A stretch of 62,407 nt of DNA from Symploca sp. SIO2C1 (GTDB lineage Bacteria; Cyanobacteriota; Cyanobacteriia; Cyanobacteriales; Coleofasciculaceae), in contig JAAHGL010000030.1 in NCBI GenBank assembly GCA_010692635.1, forward strand, positions 1-62,407. The letters are read 5' to 3'. The notes under the pieces were generated by a model. That model had not been told where the DNA came from, made no database searches, and saw only the letters and a program-made list of their open reading frames with translations. The position numbers and the translations under genes were made by a program. This document shows, one piece after another, positions 34,598-43,220 of this stretch; the stretch's first letter is position 1; each line of letters starts with the position of its first letter.

Positions 34598-35434
34598 ATG
34601 CTAGAGCAGAAACTAGAGCAATTAAAAACCATATTTGCTGAGATGGAACAGGCGTTAATTGCCTATTCTGGAGGAGTCGATAGTACCTTGATAGCGAAGA
34701 TAGCCTATGATGCTTTAGGCGATCGCGCTTTAGCAGTTACTGCTAAATCTCCCTCCTTATTACCAGAAGAGTTAGAGGATGCTTGTATCCAAGCTGCTGC
34801 TATTGGTATTACCCATGAGGTAGTAGAAACCTACGAAATGGACAATCCCAATTACACTTCCAATCCCATTAACCGTTGCTATTTTTGCAAAAGTGAACTT
34901 CACGACACCCTCAAACCTCTGGCACAGCAAAGAGGTTATCCTTATGTGGTTGATGGAGTAAATGCTGATGATTTAAGAGACTATCGTCCAGGAATTCAGG
35001 CAGCAAAGGAAAGAGGAGCACGATCTCCTTTAGCCGAAGTAGGAGTTACGAAAGCAGAAGTACGCCAACTCTCGAAACAGTTAGAGCTTCCTTGGTGGGA
35101 TAAACCGGCACAACCTTGTTTGAGTTCTCGCTTCCCTTATGGTGAAGAGATTACAGTCAGAAAGCTAGAACGGGTAGGGCGTGCTGAAATTTATTTGCGT
35201 CGGCTAAGTGTTTCTAATCTCCGTGTTCGTTCAGAAGGAGACACGGCAAAGATTGAGTTACCGCCGGAGCAAATTAAGGAGTTTATTTTGACTACTGATT
35301 TACCAAAGCTAGTGTCAGCTTTTCAGGAGTTAGGTTTTGTTTATGTAACCCTGGATTTGGAAGGTTATCGTAGTGGAAAATTGAATCGAGTGTTGAGTAA
35401 AGAAGCATTGGGAGCAGGAAGTAGTGAGTTATAA
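34598..35434 (+). CDS. larE: LarE-type ATP-dependent sacrificial sulfur transferase
   Basis: The 278-aa enzyme has the PP-loop SGGVDST (residues 24-30) and the LarE motif QPCLSSRFPYG, whose Cys corresponds to the sulfur-donating residue of Lactiplantibacillus LarE. A further pair RCYFC (about residues 92-96) suggests the multi-cysteine variant, which in other bacteria may hold an iron-sulfur cluster instead of sacrificing a side chain; this is inference. LarE acts with LarB and LarC in making the nickel-pincer cofactor of lactate racemase. Neither partner is in this window. The ATG follows directly after an ACCTAAC heptamer array, so promoter and leader are repeat-derived. Confidence 0.88.
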   Translation: MLEQKLEQLKTIFAEMEQALIAYSGGVDSTLIAKIAYDALGDRALAVTAKSPSLLPEELEDACIQAAAIGITHEVVETYEMDNPNYTSNPINRCYFCKSELHDTLKPLAQQRGYPYVVDGVNADDLRDYRPGIQAAKERGARSPLAEVGVTKAEVRQLSKQLELPWWDKPAQPCLSSRFPYGEEITVRKLERVGRAEIYLRRLSVSNLRVRSEGDTAKIELPPEQIKEFILTTDLPKLVSAFQELGFVYVTLDLEGYRSGKLNRVLSKEALGAGSSEL

Positions 35435-35461
35435 AAATTCTTATTCCTTTTGCCCTCTGCT

Positions 35462-36418
35462 TTATTTTCTAGACAGACAGTTATTCAGTGTTTGTTGCAA
35501 AAAAAGTAGGTCAAGCTTACGTCCAATCAACACCAGTTGATTTTTAGGAGTTTTTGTCCACTCACTGTCATCAATTGTGAATCGCTTGCCACTAAGTTGA
35601 AATAAGTGACGTTTTGGGCTTTCAGCAAACCAAAGAACGCCCTTGGCTCGAAACACATTATCCGGCAGTCGGTAGTCAAGGAACTGTTGAAATTTTTTCA
35701 TGGCAAACGGGCGATCGCTCTGAAAGGACATCGACATAAACCCATCGTTTGCTAAATGAGCTGATGCTCCGGACTGGGGAGCGCTCAGCACTTTCTGGGA
35801 GGAACCTGACTCAGAAAAATTAACATCTAAAATTAGCGATAGTGGAACTCTACCGTACTCACATCGCAGAATTCTTGCTCCTTGTTTAATAGTACGAGCA
35901 TGAGTTTCTATAGTGTTGAGATCTGCCTCAGCAACCAAATCAATTTTATTGAGCAAAATCATGTCTCCATACATGAGTTGCCGATTAGCCACTTCACTAT
36001 TGAATGCTTCAGATATAAATGTTTCTGCATCCACAACCGTTAAAATTGCATCCAACTGAGTCAGATATCGCAAGTCTGTTCCTAAAAAGGTTATTGCAAT
36101 CGGTAACGGGTCAGCCACACCTGTGGTTTCAACAATCAGATAGTCAATCTGTTTGTGCCCTTCTATTACTTGATAAACTGCATCTGTTAGATTGTCGTTA
36201 ATAGTACAGCAGATACAGCCATTCGTCAGTTCAATCATGTCCTCTTCAACAGCAGTCAAGAACTGACTGTCAATGTTGATATCGCCAAACTCATTGACTA
36301 AAACAGCAACTTGATAATTGTCAAAATTTTGCAGGATGTAATTCAATAATGTTGTTTTACCACTGCCTAGAAAGCCTGTAATGATAGTTACAGGTAGTTT
36401 ATCAGATGAAGTGTTCAT
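35462..36418 (-). CDS. COG0523 (CobW/YeiR-like) GTPase, putative metallochaperone
   Basis: The 318-aa G3E GTPase has P-loop GFLGSGKTT (residues 15-23), the metal-binding GCICCTI motif (about 69-75), ETTGVADP and the NKIDL specificity motif (about 157-161). A C-terminal CobW_C domain follows (FRAKGVLWFAESP). COG0523 proteins deliver metals, with zinc the best supported for this subgroup. It lies just downstream of folE on the same strand, and folE encodes a zinc-dependent target enzyme. However, a strong terminator (36637-36675) and a repeat separate the two, so transcription may be independent. There is no His-rich stretch as in some members. Confidence 0.85.
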   Translation of the reverse strand: MNTSSDKLPVTIITGFLGSGKTTLLNYILQNFDNYQVAVLVNEFGDINIDSQFLTAVEEDMIELTNGCICCTINDNLTDAVYQVIEGHKQIDYLIVETTGVADPLPIAITFLGTDLRYLTQLDAILTVVDAETFISEAFNSEVANRQLMYGDMILLNKIDLVAEADLNTIETHARTIKQGARILRCEYGRVPLSLILDVNFSESGSSQKVLSAPQSGASAHLANDGFMSMSFQSDRPFAMKKFQQFLDYRLPDNVFRAKGVLWFAESPKRHLFQLSGKRFTIDDSEWTKTPKNQLVLIGRKLDLLFLQQTLNNCLSRK

Positions 36419-36419
36419 T

Positions 36420-36590
36420 AATTAATAATGGACAATCAATAATAGATAATAAATAATCGATAATTACCTCTGATTAAAACTGAGAGGATTGAATATAAAG
36501 AAATCTTCTAGCACTTTTTTCTCATTAAAAGGAGAGGCTTTAAACCGGATTGATCAATTATCAATTATCAATTATCAATTATCCATTGGT
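36420..36590. repeat. Dispersed repeat ending in ATTGATA heptamers (copy 2)
   Basis: This segment shares an ordered set of blocks with 18880-18999 and, inverted, with 57495-57660. The blocks are ATAATTACCTCT, AGAGGATTGA, AAAGGAGAGG, AAACC-ATT and a TCAATTA array (36554-36585). The interior differs between copies, but block order is preserved. It lies between folE and the COG0523 gene. Confidence 0.7.
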
Positions 36591-36636
36591 AAGAGTGTCT
36601 AACATAAATTCAGCTCGGAACTGAGCAATTGAACTG

Positions 36637-36675
36637 AAAAAAAGAGGCAATGGTGGAATAAAAAACCATTACCTC
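36637..36675 (-). terminator. Rho-independent terminator downstream of folE
   Basis: On the minus strand GAGGTAATGGT pairs with ACCATTGCCTC (11 bp with one wobble) and is followed by seven T residues. It starts 18 bp after the folE stop and would end most transcripts before the COG0523 gene. Confidence 0.88.
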
Positions 36676-36692
36676 GCTTGTGAGGAAAAAGA

Positions 36693-37331
36693 TTAATGGA
36701 AGGATGGTCTGTGACGAATCAAGTCCATAAATTCCTGACGGGTTTTGGCATCGTCGGCAAATAGACCTTGCATCGAACTGGTCACTGTCCAAGAACCGGG
36801 TTTTTGCACGCCCCGCATTACCATACACATGTGAGTAGCTTCAATGACTACGGCAACCCCTTGCGGTTTAAGCAATCCCTGAATAGCATCGGCAATTTGT
36901 GCAGTGAGTCGTTCCTGTACTTGCAAGCGACGGGCATACATTTCACAAATTCGGGCAATTTTGGATAACCCAATCACTTTCCCATTGGGAATATAAGCCA
37001 CATGAGCACGTCCCAAAATCGGTAGAATGTGATGCTCACAGGAGCTAAACAAATCAATGTCGCGCACTAATACCATTTCGTTGGCATTTTCATGGAAAAC
37101 AGCCCCATTGAGCAACTCGTCTAGGGATTGCTGGTAACCAGAGGTAAGGAACTTCAGGGCTTTGACTACCCGCTTGGGGGTATCACGAAGCCCTTCGCGA
37201 TCAGGGTCTTCACCCATGCCCAATAGCAATGTGCGAACCGCTTGCCGCATTTCTTCTTCAGAAACAGGAGACTTCGCTTGAGTGCTAATGGTTTGCTTGC
37301 GAATCTCTTCAGGTGAAATAGATAAGGTCAT
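36693..37331 (-). CDS. folE: GTP cyclohydrolase I (zinc-dependent, type IA)
   Basis: The 212-aa enzyme makes dihydroneopterin triphosphate from GTP, the first step of folate and pterin synthesis. Zinc ligands are visible in SSCEHHILP (Cys and His) and [10 protein letters not shown] (Cys). [16 protein letters not shown] and [17 protein letters not shown] are family signatures. The ATG at 37331 is chosen because the preceding residues (MLFYVNSL) are not conserved. A perfect 7-1-7 palindrome, TGATAATCATTATCA, lies 48 bp upstream, consistent with control by a Fur-family repressor, most likely Zur given the zinc enzyme and adjacent COG0523 gene. A terminator follows the gene. Confidence 0.95.
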   Translation of the reverse strand: MTLSISPEEIRKQTISTQAKSPVSEEEMRQAVRTLLLGMGEDPDREGLRDTPKRVVKALKFLTSGYQQSLDELLNGAVFHENANEMVLVRDIDLFSSCEHHILPILGRAHVAYIPNGKVIGLSKIARICEMYARRLQVQERLTAQIADAIQGLLKPQGVAVVIEATHMCMVMRGVQKPGSWTVTSSMQGLFADDAKTRQEFMDLIRHRPSFH

Positions 37332-37377
37332 GAGTGAATTGACATAAAATAACAACCAGCCCTATGGTGTAGAGACA

Positions 37378-37394
37378 ATGATAATCATTATCAT
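37378..37394. promoter_or_regulatory. Perfect Fur/Zur-type operator upstream of folE
   Basis: TGATAATCATTATCA (37379-37393) is an exact 7-1-7 inverted repeat, extended by one A/T pair on each side. This is the architecture of Fur-family operators, including Zur boxes. It lies 48 bp before the folE ATG, overlapping where the promoter should be. Zur is favoured over Fur by gene content, not by the box itself. Confidence 0.7.
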
Positions 37395-37486
37395 ATTATA
37401 AGATCTTTGTCATTTTAACTCATCCCTTAAGGAATGGAGTCGGGAGCAATGGCGGTTTAGCTAATAACTCATAACAAAGACAAAGA

Positions 37487-37524
37487 CGGGGAAGTTTTCT
37501 CCTTAGAAGGATTAAGCTTCCCCG
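37487..37524 (-). terminator. Probable terminator of the M23 peptidase gene
   Basis: CGGGGAAG and CTTCCCCG (8-bp stem) flank a 22-nt loop that has its own weak pairing. On the minus strand the stem is followed by TCTTTGTCTTTG, a moderate T-rich tract. It lies 34 bp after the stop of the peptidase gene. Confidence 0.55.
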
Positions 37525-37557
37525 CTGTTATGTCGTGAATTAGTATTACAACATCGA

Positions 37558-40206
37558 TTAACGTTTCGGCAGATATGCCATAGGGTTTACAGCTCCACGT
37601 CCGCTCGGATGTACCTCAAAATGTAAGTGAGGCCCGGTGCTGTAGCCAGTACTGCCCATCTCCGAAATTTGTTGACCTTGAGCAACTTGTTGCCCGCGCT
37701 GTACTAAAATTCGGTTGTTGTGGGCATAGAGTGTTTGGCTGCCATCTGGATGTTGAATTTCCACTAATTTGCCATAGCCACCACTATTCCAACCAGCAGT
37801 AACAACTACACCAGGTGCCGCTGCAACGATTGGTGTACCAGTTGGGGCGGCAATGTCAAGTCCTTTGTGCATCCGTCCCCAACGCATACCATAGCCTGAA
37901 GTAATCACACCTTTGCTTGGCCAGATATAACCATTAAATCGGGTAGGACTATCCGGTAGGTATGTTCCTGGTGGCGATAGAGGTGGTAGTTGAGGAGAAA
38001 CGGTTTCTCCTGGTTGGGGTTGAAGGTTGCCATTATAGATTTGTCCTGGTACAGGGGCTGTGGCAAAAAGTCCTTCTTGTGGGCTAGAATTTCCTCTCTC
38101 TGGTGGAGGTACAACGATGGGAATAGAACCAGAAGCTTGCCTTTGCACAGGAATCGGCCGTTGCTGCTGCCTTGGCTGTTTTAGCTCAGGAATCGGCCGT
38201 TGCTGCTGCCTTGGCTGGTTTAGCTCAGGAGGAGGCACAGCGATGGTGATAGCATTCGACTCTTGCTGCTGCCTTGGCTGATTGATCTGTATGCTTTCGT
38301 TGTAAGCGTTGGGATTGAACTCTGGATTGATTCTGGAAGGTTTAGACTGATTGTTCAAGCTCTCAGCAACTGGCACTTGAATCGTCTGTGCAGTAACTTG
38401 GCTACTTGTGCTCTGATTTCTGTATTCTTCCCGCATTTTCTCAATCTCAGCCATTAATCGCTGAAGATGAGGCGGATACTCAGATTCATCAGATTGATTC
38501 TGCTCCGTCTTAACCTTCTCTGTAGAGTTTGTCGGCTCAGCATCTACAGAGATAGATTGAGCCAAAACTGGGCTGGTTAATGATTGTGGTACGGTTGGTA
38601 CAACAGGTGTCCCAACTTTTTGTTGCTGTTGTCTGGTACTGTCAGAGTTTGAGTTGGTTCTGATTCCGGGTAGTAGCGTTACGGTTTCAGAAGGGGCATC
38701 AACTGGCTGAATTTGAGGAATTTTCAGCTTTTGATCGATTTGAATCACATGGGGATTGTCGAGTTCATTAACCTCGATGAGTTCCGAGGGAGTCAAATCG
38801 TAATTACGGGCAATCTCTTCTATTGTATCTCCAGGCTTAACCTGGTAGACACTAGCGGTATTTTCTCTAACCAGGGTCTCTACTACCACTGGTTGGGTAG
38901 CACCTTCCTCAGTAGCGATTTCTGGGATTGTTACTGGCTCAATTGCCGGATTTGTGGCTTCTCTAGCTTCCCGTTCTACTGTGGTAGGTGAAACAGCTAC
39001 TTCCGGTGTTGGTACTGGAATAACTGCTTGTTCATTAAGTACTCTCACCACTGGCTTGGGAGAATTGACTTCCTGTTCTACTGTGGTAGGTGAAACAGCT
39101 ACTTCCGGTGTTGGTACTGGAATAACCACTGGACCATTAGGCACTCTTACCACTGGCTGGGAGGAATTGACTTCCCGTCTCACTGTGGTAGGTGAAACAG
39201 CTACTTCCGGTGTTGGTACTGGAATAACCACTGGTTCATTAAGTACTCTCACCGCTGGCTGGGAGGAATTGACTTCCCGTCTCACTGTGGTAGGTGAAAC
39301 AGCCACTTTCGGCGTCGGTACTGGAATAACCGCTGGCTTGGGTGAGTTAGGGATATTCTCCTCTGGTTGAAAACCTACGGGTGAACTAGGTACTGTTACC
39401 TGTTCAGCTAAATTGTTATACTCCTCAGACCTCAACTCCGCCAGACTTTCACTTAAGCGGTTCTGCTGTTCCTTTAATCGGTTCAGCGCAACTTCTTGCC
39501 TAGCCTTTAATTGCTCATCAACATTCCCAGAGACTTTGACAGGTTCACCTGCTGATACCTGACTAGATTCTGAAATCGCTGTAGATACCTTTGACTTTGT
39601 CGGCTCCACTCTATAGGACTCAGAAATGGTTTCGACAGTTTCACCGGTTTGGGCTTCCTGAACAATACTGTTCTTCGTCGGAATTTTCAGCTTCTCACCA
39701 ACCGAGAGCCTAGCATCGGGTTGGACTCTATTAGAAGTAGCAATCGCTTGTGGCTGAATCTCATAAGTCTTGGATACTTCCCGAAGAGTTTCCCCTTGCT
39801 TTACCTGAGGTTTAATTACAGGACTTGGGTTAGGTAACGATTCCACTACCGCTTGTGGTTTCACGGGAACCGACGGCTTAGAGGCAGTTACAACTTTTGG
39901 TTGTACTGCTGGTGGACTGGAAACGCTTGTAGCCTTCTCAACTGGAAGATTTGTGATAGTTGGTTCAGCAGCAATGGGCTCAACAGCCATTGCTTCATCA
40001 CCCTTTTGAGGCAGCAACAAGCTAGAAGCACCCATAGAAATTGCCAATCCAATCATGGCGGCAGAGGTGCGAGCTTTACGGTTAACTTCGGTTGACATTG
40101 GTGTCTCAACCGAATTCTTCTCTACAGAGAGCTGCAATAATGCATCAGCGGTAACTGATGCACCGGTTGGAACATGTTTTAGCTTCTGTGTAAGTGTTCG
40201 TTTCAA
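37558..40206 (-). CDS. LysM and M23 (LytM) domain envelope peptidase
   Basis: The protein, about 882 aa, starts with a basic segment and one transmembrane helix (about residues 47-68). Two LysM domains for peptidoglycan binding follow (about 135-172 and 450-494). Between them lies a coiled coil (about 230-270) and four 34-residue Pro/Val-rich repeats. After a Pro/Gln-rich stretch comes the C-terminal M23 metallopeptidase domain (about 763-880), with zinc-site motifs HKGLDIAAPTG and GPHLHFEVH. It probably hydrolyses or remodels peptidoglycan crosslinks. The second of two adjacent TTG codons (40206) fits best, six bases after AGGAGG. A long structured leader lies upstream. Confidence 0.9.
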   Translation of the reverse strand: MKRTLTQKLKHVPTGASVTADALLQLSVEKNSVETPMSTEVNRKARTSAAMIGLAISMGASSLLLPQKGDEAMAVEPIAAEPTITNLPVEKATSVSSPPAVQPKVVTASKPSVPVKPQAVVESLPNPSPVIKPQVKQGETLREVSKTYEIQPQAIATSNRVQPDARLSVGEKLKIPTKNSIVQEAQTGETVETISESYRVEPTKSKVSTAISESSQVSAGEPVKVSGNVDEQLKARQEVALNRLKEQQNRLSESLAELRSEEYNNLAEQVTVPSSPVGFQPEENIPNSPKPAVIPVPTPKVAVSPTTVRREVNSSQPAVRVLNEPVVIPVPTPEVAVSPTTVRREVNSSQPVVRVPNGPVVIPVPTPEVAVSPTTVEQEVNSPKPVVRVLNEQAVIPVPTPEVAVSPTTVEREAREATNPAIEPVTIPEIATEEGATQPVVVETLVRENTASVYQVKPGDTIEEIARNYDLTPSELIEVNELDNPHVIQIDQKLKIPQIQPVDAPSETVTLLPGIRTNSNSDSTRQQQQKVGTPVVPTVPQSLTSPVLAQSISVDAEPTNSTEKVKTEQNQSDESEYPPHLQRLMAEIEKMREEYRNQSTSSQVTAQTIQVPVAESLNNQSKPSRINPEFNPNAYNESIQINQPRQQQESNAITIAVPPPELNQPRQQQRPIPELKQPRQQQRPIPVQRQASGSIPIVVPPPERGNSSPQEGLFATAPVPGQIYNGNLQPQPGETVSPQLPPLSPPGTYLPDSPTRFNGYIWPSKGVITSGYGMRWGRMHKGLDIAAPTGTPIVAAAPGVVVTAGWNSGGYGKLVEIQHPDGSQTLYAHNNRILVQRGQQVAQGQQISEMGSTGYSTGPHLHFEVHPSGRGAVNPMAYLPKR
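38978..39385. repeat. Four tandem 102-bp units inside the M23 peptidase gene
   Basis: Units start at 38978, 39080, 39182 and 39284, an exact 102-bp period (34 codons). Neighbouring units differ at few positions. They encode a PTPEVAVSPTTV-containing Pro/Val-rich spacer, a likely length-variable linker between LysM and coiled-coil regions. Confidence 0.93.
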
Positions 40207-41172
40207 CAACGACCTCCTGGTGTGTGAAGAGTGCTTAACAATTCCTGATTGAGTGTTTTACCAGTCAATGAAGCAACTCACCCATAAATGTGATTTAGAT
40301 CACACTTAATAATCATGCCTAGGCAAGAGTAACCTGCTTTTTTGATTTAGACAAGTTTACATGACTGAGTAAAGATTTCTATCTTTGACGGCAATTATTT
40401 TAGATCCACCCTTAAAGGAGCAATAACTGGGCGACTCGGTAAAGTATGTTCATTCACCAGAGACACAACCAGTAACAGTTAAGGCTTGTGGCAAGCCTTG
40501 CTTTTTAGGATTTACTCGCCTGTTAGGCTTTCCTCCGGAAGAAGTTTATAGGTTGAAACAAAACTCCTTTTGGAAGGAGTGGAAAGTAGTTTTCCAAATC
40601 TGCAAGACCATAGCCTAACAGCTGATTACTCACAGACGGAACTCTACGCCATTCCTGGCAAGTAAACAACCGTAGAATATTACAGCTTAAACCATTATAT
40701 TGCCAACCACTCTAAGTCTTTTAATAGTTAAAAATGCTTACTTTTCCTTGCCAGTAGGGGATTGTAAGCTTCAAAAGTGACTTATTGAGGATGATCAAAA
40801 TCTATCAGTCAATTTCCAGCTTTTTCTCGACTTTTTAATAGGAATTTCTTATGGTAGCTGCACACTTTAGTATTGTATGTGACTGAATCACTCGTTAATC
40901 TCTTGTTAACAGGATGCAAGATTGTCTCAAACAGTCAACTTATACGTGTATTTAACTAAAATTTATTTCATATTAGATACATTTATCTACATATGCGGAT
41001 AAATTTATCTACATATGTAAATGTAGGCTGAGCAGTGACCATCTTTATCACCCAGATATAAGATCTAAACTATCAGGATTCGCAAATCTTATAGTGCTAG
41101 CACATTCCTACTAAATCTGGTGTTGCGGCGTAAGTTCTGAGTAAACTGGCTATTAGGGATTAAGAATAATGC
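40207..41172. other. Long leader/intergenic region upstream of the M23 peptidase gene
   Basis: About 965 bp with no supported coding frame. It contains the structured segment at 40385-40621 and two ATTTATCTACATATG direct repeats at 40981-40995 and 41003-41017 (22-bp spacing). The length is unusual and favours a long regulated 5' leader for the minus-strand peptidase gene. Confidence 0.6.
40385..40621 (-). ncRNA. Candidate structured leader RNA (possible c-di-AMP/ydaO-type riboswitch)
   Basis: On the minus strand this leader has a perfect 10-bp long-range stem CTGTTAGGCT/AGCCTAACAG (40612-40621 with 40520-40529) enclosing two local hairpins (TTTGGAAA.. and ACTCCTTCCAAAAGGAGT). Next come an AAGGCTTGCCACAAGCCTT hairpin and a 3' block with GGTGAATGAAC and ACCGAGTCGCCCAGTTA. 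That block loosely resembles the conserved GGTGAAT and CCGA-TC--CAGCTA elements of ydaO-type c-di-AMP riboswitches, which are known before M23/LysM peptidase genes. The canonical GGGA-CC element is not clear, so class assignment is weak. Confidence 0.35.
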
Positions 41173-41634
41173 TTATTCCAAATAGCCTAACTGACGCCTA
41201 GCTTCCAATAAACCAATAGCGGCGCTGACAGAAAGATTTAAGCTACGAACCCCTGGTTGGCTCATCGGGATATAAACAACAGCATCACACGCATTTAAGA
41301 CTGGAGATGGCAAACCAGTTGTTTCACTACCAAACAACAACCAGTCATTGTTCTGAAACTCAAACTTAACATAACTACATTTTCCTCTAGCGCTGAAACC
41401 AATCCAACGTCCACCTAGCTGTTGGTAAACCTGTTTAAATTGATTGAGGGAATCATGATAATGAAGACTAACGTAAGGCCAGTAATCTAGCCCTGCTCGT
41501 TTCAGGTAGCGATCGCTAAGTTCAAAACCCAGAGGGCCTACCAAGTGCAACTCTGTTCTTGTCGCAGCACAGGTTCTGGCAATATTGCCGGTATTGGGTG
41601 GAATTTGAGGATGAACCAAAACAACTCTTACCAT
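41173..41634 (-). CDS. trmL: tRNA (cytidine/uridine(34)-2'-O)-methyltransferase TrmL
   Basis: A 153-aa SPOUT-class enzyme that 2'-O-methylates the wobble base of tRNA-Leu isoacceptors. The knot motifs are visible: PQIPPNTGNIARTCAAT at the N terminus, FGSETTGLP, and IPMSQPGVRSLNLSVSAAI at the C terminus. Length is typical with the ATG at 41634; the codon at 41664 adds ten unrelated residues. It stands alone. Confidence 0.94.
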   Translation of the reverse strand: MVRVVLVHPQIPPNTGNIARTCAATRTELHLVGPLGFELSDRYLKRAGLDYWPYVSLHYHDSLNQFKQVYQQLGGRWIGFSARGKCSYVKFEFQNNDWLLFGSETTGLPSPVLNACDAVVYIPMSQPGVRSLNLSVSAAIGLLEARRQLGYLE

Positions 41635-41784
41635 GAGCTGTCTATTGAATTTCGGTATTAACAAATTACGCTGTATGCATTTATCTGTCCATAGATAGCT
41701 ATATTATAGGTTTTCTTAATATCCGGCAGTCTGAAAAATTTGATTAGATATTTTAATCAGTAAATCAGGCTGCTATAACCTAAA

Positions 41785-42933
41785 TCAGGCAACCATTAAC
41801 TGGCACAATTTATCTTCGAGTTCCTGCTCCTGCTGAGCCATTGCTTGAATGCCTTGAACCAAAATCTGGCGGCTGTCAAGACCAATTGCCTCAAGTTGTA
41901 ACCATTGCTGGGCAGTATTGCCTTCTCGGAGAATTTTCTTAACTGGGGACAGGAAACAACTGAAACCCTGTTTTTTGGCAACGGGCCAAACCTGTTGATA
42001 AATTTCCTCAATCCAATCCCGTGCCAATATTTTTCTACCATCCTGCCAATGTCTAAGTTGGGCATCTAAGCTGGATTTAGCAACAGCAGCTTCATTGGCA
42101 GCAGTCAGGGCAATCAGGTCATCTGAACGTCCTGAGGCAGGTAATTTACTGGTTGCGAGAGGGTCAAGTGCTGGTTCTTCTAACATCTGAGTCAGACGTG
42201 CTTCCAACAATGCCATCACTGATAATAGGGCAATGGGGTCGATCACCAAGTCACAAATTCTCAGTTCCAAGCGATTTAAGTTATAGGGGCGTCGATTACC
42301 ATTAGGCCTGACAGATGACCAGAGGTGACGAACATTGCGCATGGTTCCAGCTGCTAGTTGCTCTTCAGTCCACTTAATAAAGTGGGAGTGACTCTCAAAT
42401 AGGGGAACATCAACGGGAGTTTGGGGAAAAATTGCCCATCGGGTGGAGTGATAACCAGTAGACTGTCCATCCAGAAAGGGAGAAGAAGCGCTTAAGGCAA
42501 GATAGAGAGGGGCTTCCAGACGAATGAGACGACAAGCGCGCATCAAAAGTTCTGGGTCAGAGATACCCACGTTAATATGGACACTAGCGGTGACTACTTT
42601 AGTGCCGTAGGTTTGCTCAATGTACCTGTAGTAAGGGTTATGCGGGTCGGAACAGTAAAAGCGATCGCTTCCCCCCGAAGACAAAGTACTCCCCGGAATT
42701 ATTGTGTAATTTCCTAGACGTTCTAAATACTGCCGCAATTGCCTACGAGGGCGTACTAAAGCACATAGGAGACGGTCATAACAGCATAAAGGGGCGGTAG
42801 TATATTCCACATTGCGGCTGTCTGGCTCCCTTACAAATCCGTCCAGGGCAGCCACAATCTGATCGGAAAGACCGACAATATCCCCTTGGGGTGTGCCGGT
42901 GTACATCTCTATTTCAAAGCCTTTGGATAGCAC
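41785..42933 (-). CDS. gshA: Glutamate-cysteine ligase, cyanobacterial type
   Basis: The 382-aa enzyme makes gamma-glutamylcysteine, the first step of glutathione synthesis. The cyanobacterial GshA signature runs from the N terminus (SKGFEIEMYTGTPQGD; EPDSRNVEYTTAPLCCYD) through PGSTLSSGGSDRF, TASVHINVGI and NRLELRICDLV. GTG at 42933 is the start; the conserved SKGFEIE follows at once. It is preceded by 640 bp of repeat-rich DNA. Family members belong to the GCS2-like superfamily, so carboxylate-amine ligase is the fallback call. Confidence 0.9.
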   Translation of the reverse strand: MLSKGFEIEMYTGTPQGDIVGLSDQIVAALDGFVREPDSRNVEYTTAPLCCYDRLLCALVRPRRQLRQYLERLGNYTIIPGSTLSSGGSDRFYCSDPHNPYYRYIEQTYGTKVVTASVHINVGISDPELLMRACRLIRLEAPLYLALSASSPFLDGQSTGYHSTRWAIFPQTPVDVPLFESHSHFIKWTEEQLAAGTMRNVRHLWSSVRPNGNRRPYNLNRLELRICDLVIDPIALLSVMALLEARLTQMLEEPALDPLATSKLPASGRSDDLIALTAANEAAVAKSSLDAQLRHWQDGRKILARDWIEEIYQQVWPVAKKQGFSCFLSPVKKILREGNTAQQWLQLEAIGLDSRQILVQGIQAMAQQEQELEDKLCQLMVA

Positions 42934-43220
42934 CTTTGTTTCTCCTGGATGGGAATTGGTTATTGGTCACTAGTCATTAGTCATTAGTTATTAGCACAAA
43001 GGCTCTCTGACACTTGACAAAAGACGTGTATACCCTTCGGGATGCTTCACTCAGAGCTAACAGCGCGTATACCTTTCGGGATGCTCCGCTTAGAGCGCAG
43101 CGCTGGGAAGGAGGGTCCAATTCCACTGCAAGTCGTCGAATGAAGTTAATCTTCTGCTGCTAGCTTATCTAGAAGTATATTGTATCGATTAAAACAAAAT
43201 TATTCATATTTTTTATATAA

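Noticed and set aside
36419-37331. folE and the COG0523 gene as a simple operon
   Set aside because: A strong terminator with seven T residues and a 170-bp repeat lie between them, so cotranscription cannot be assumed.
38978-39385. Regularly spaced repeats that could suggest a CRISPR array
   Set aside because: Units are contiguous with no unique spacers, in frame inside a peptidase gene, and no cas gene is present.
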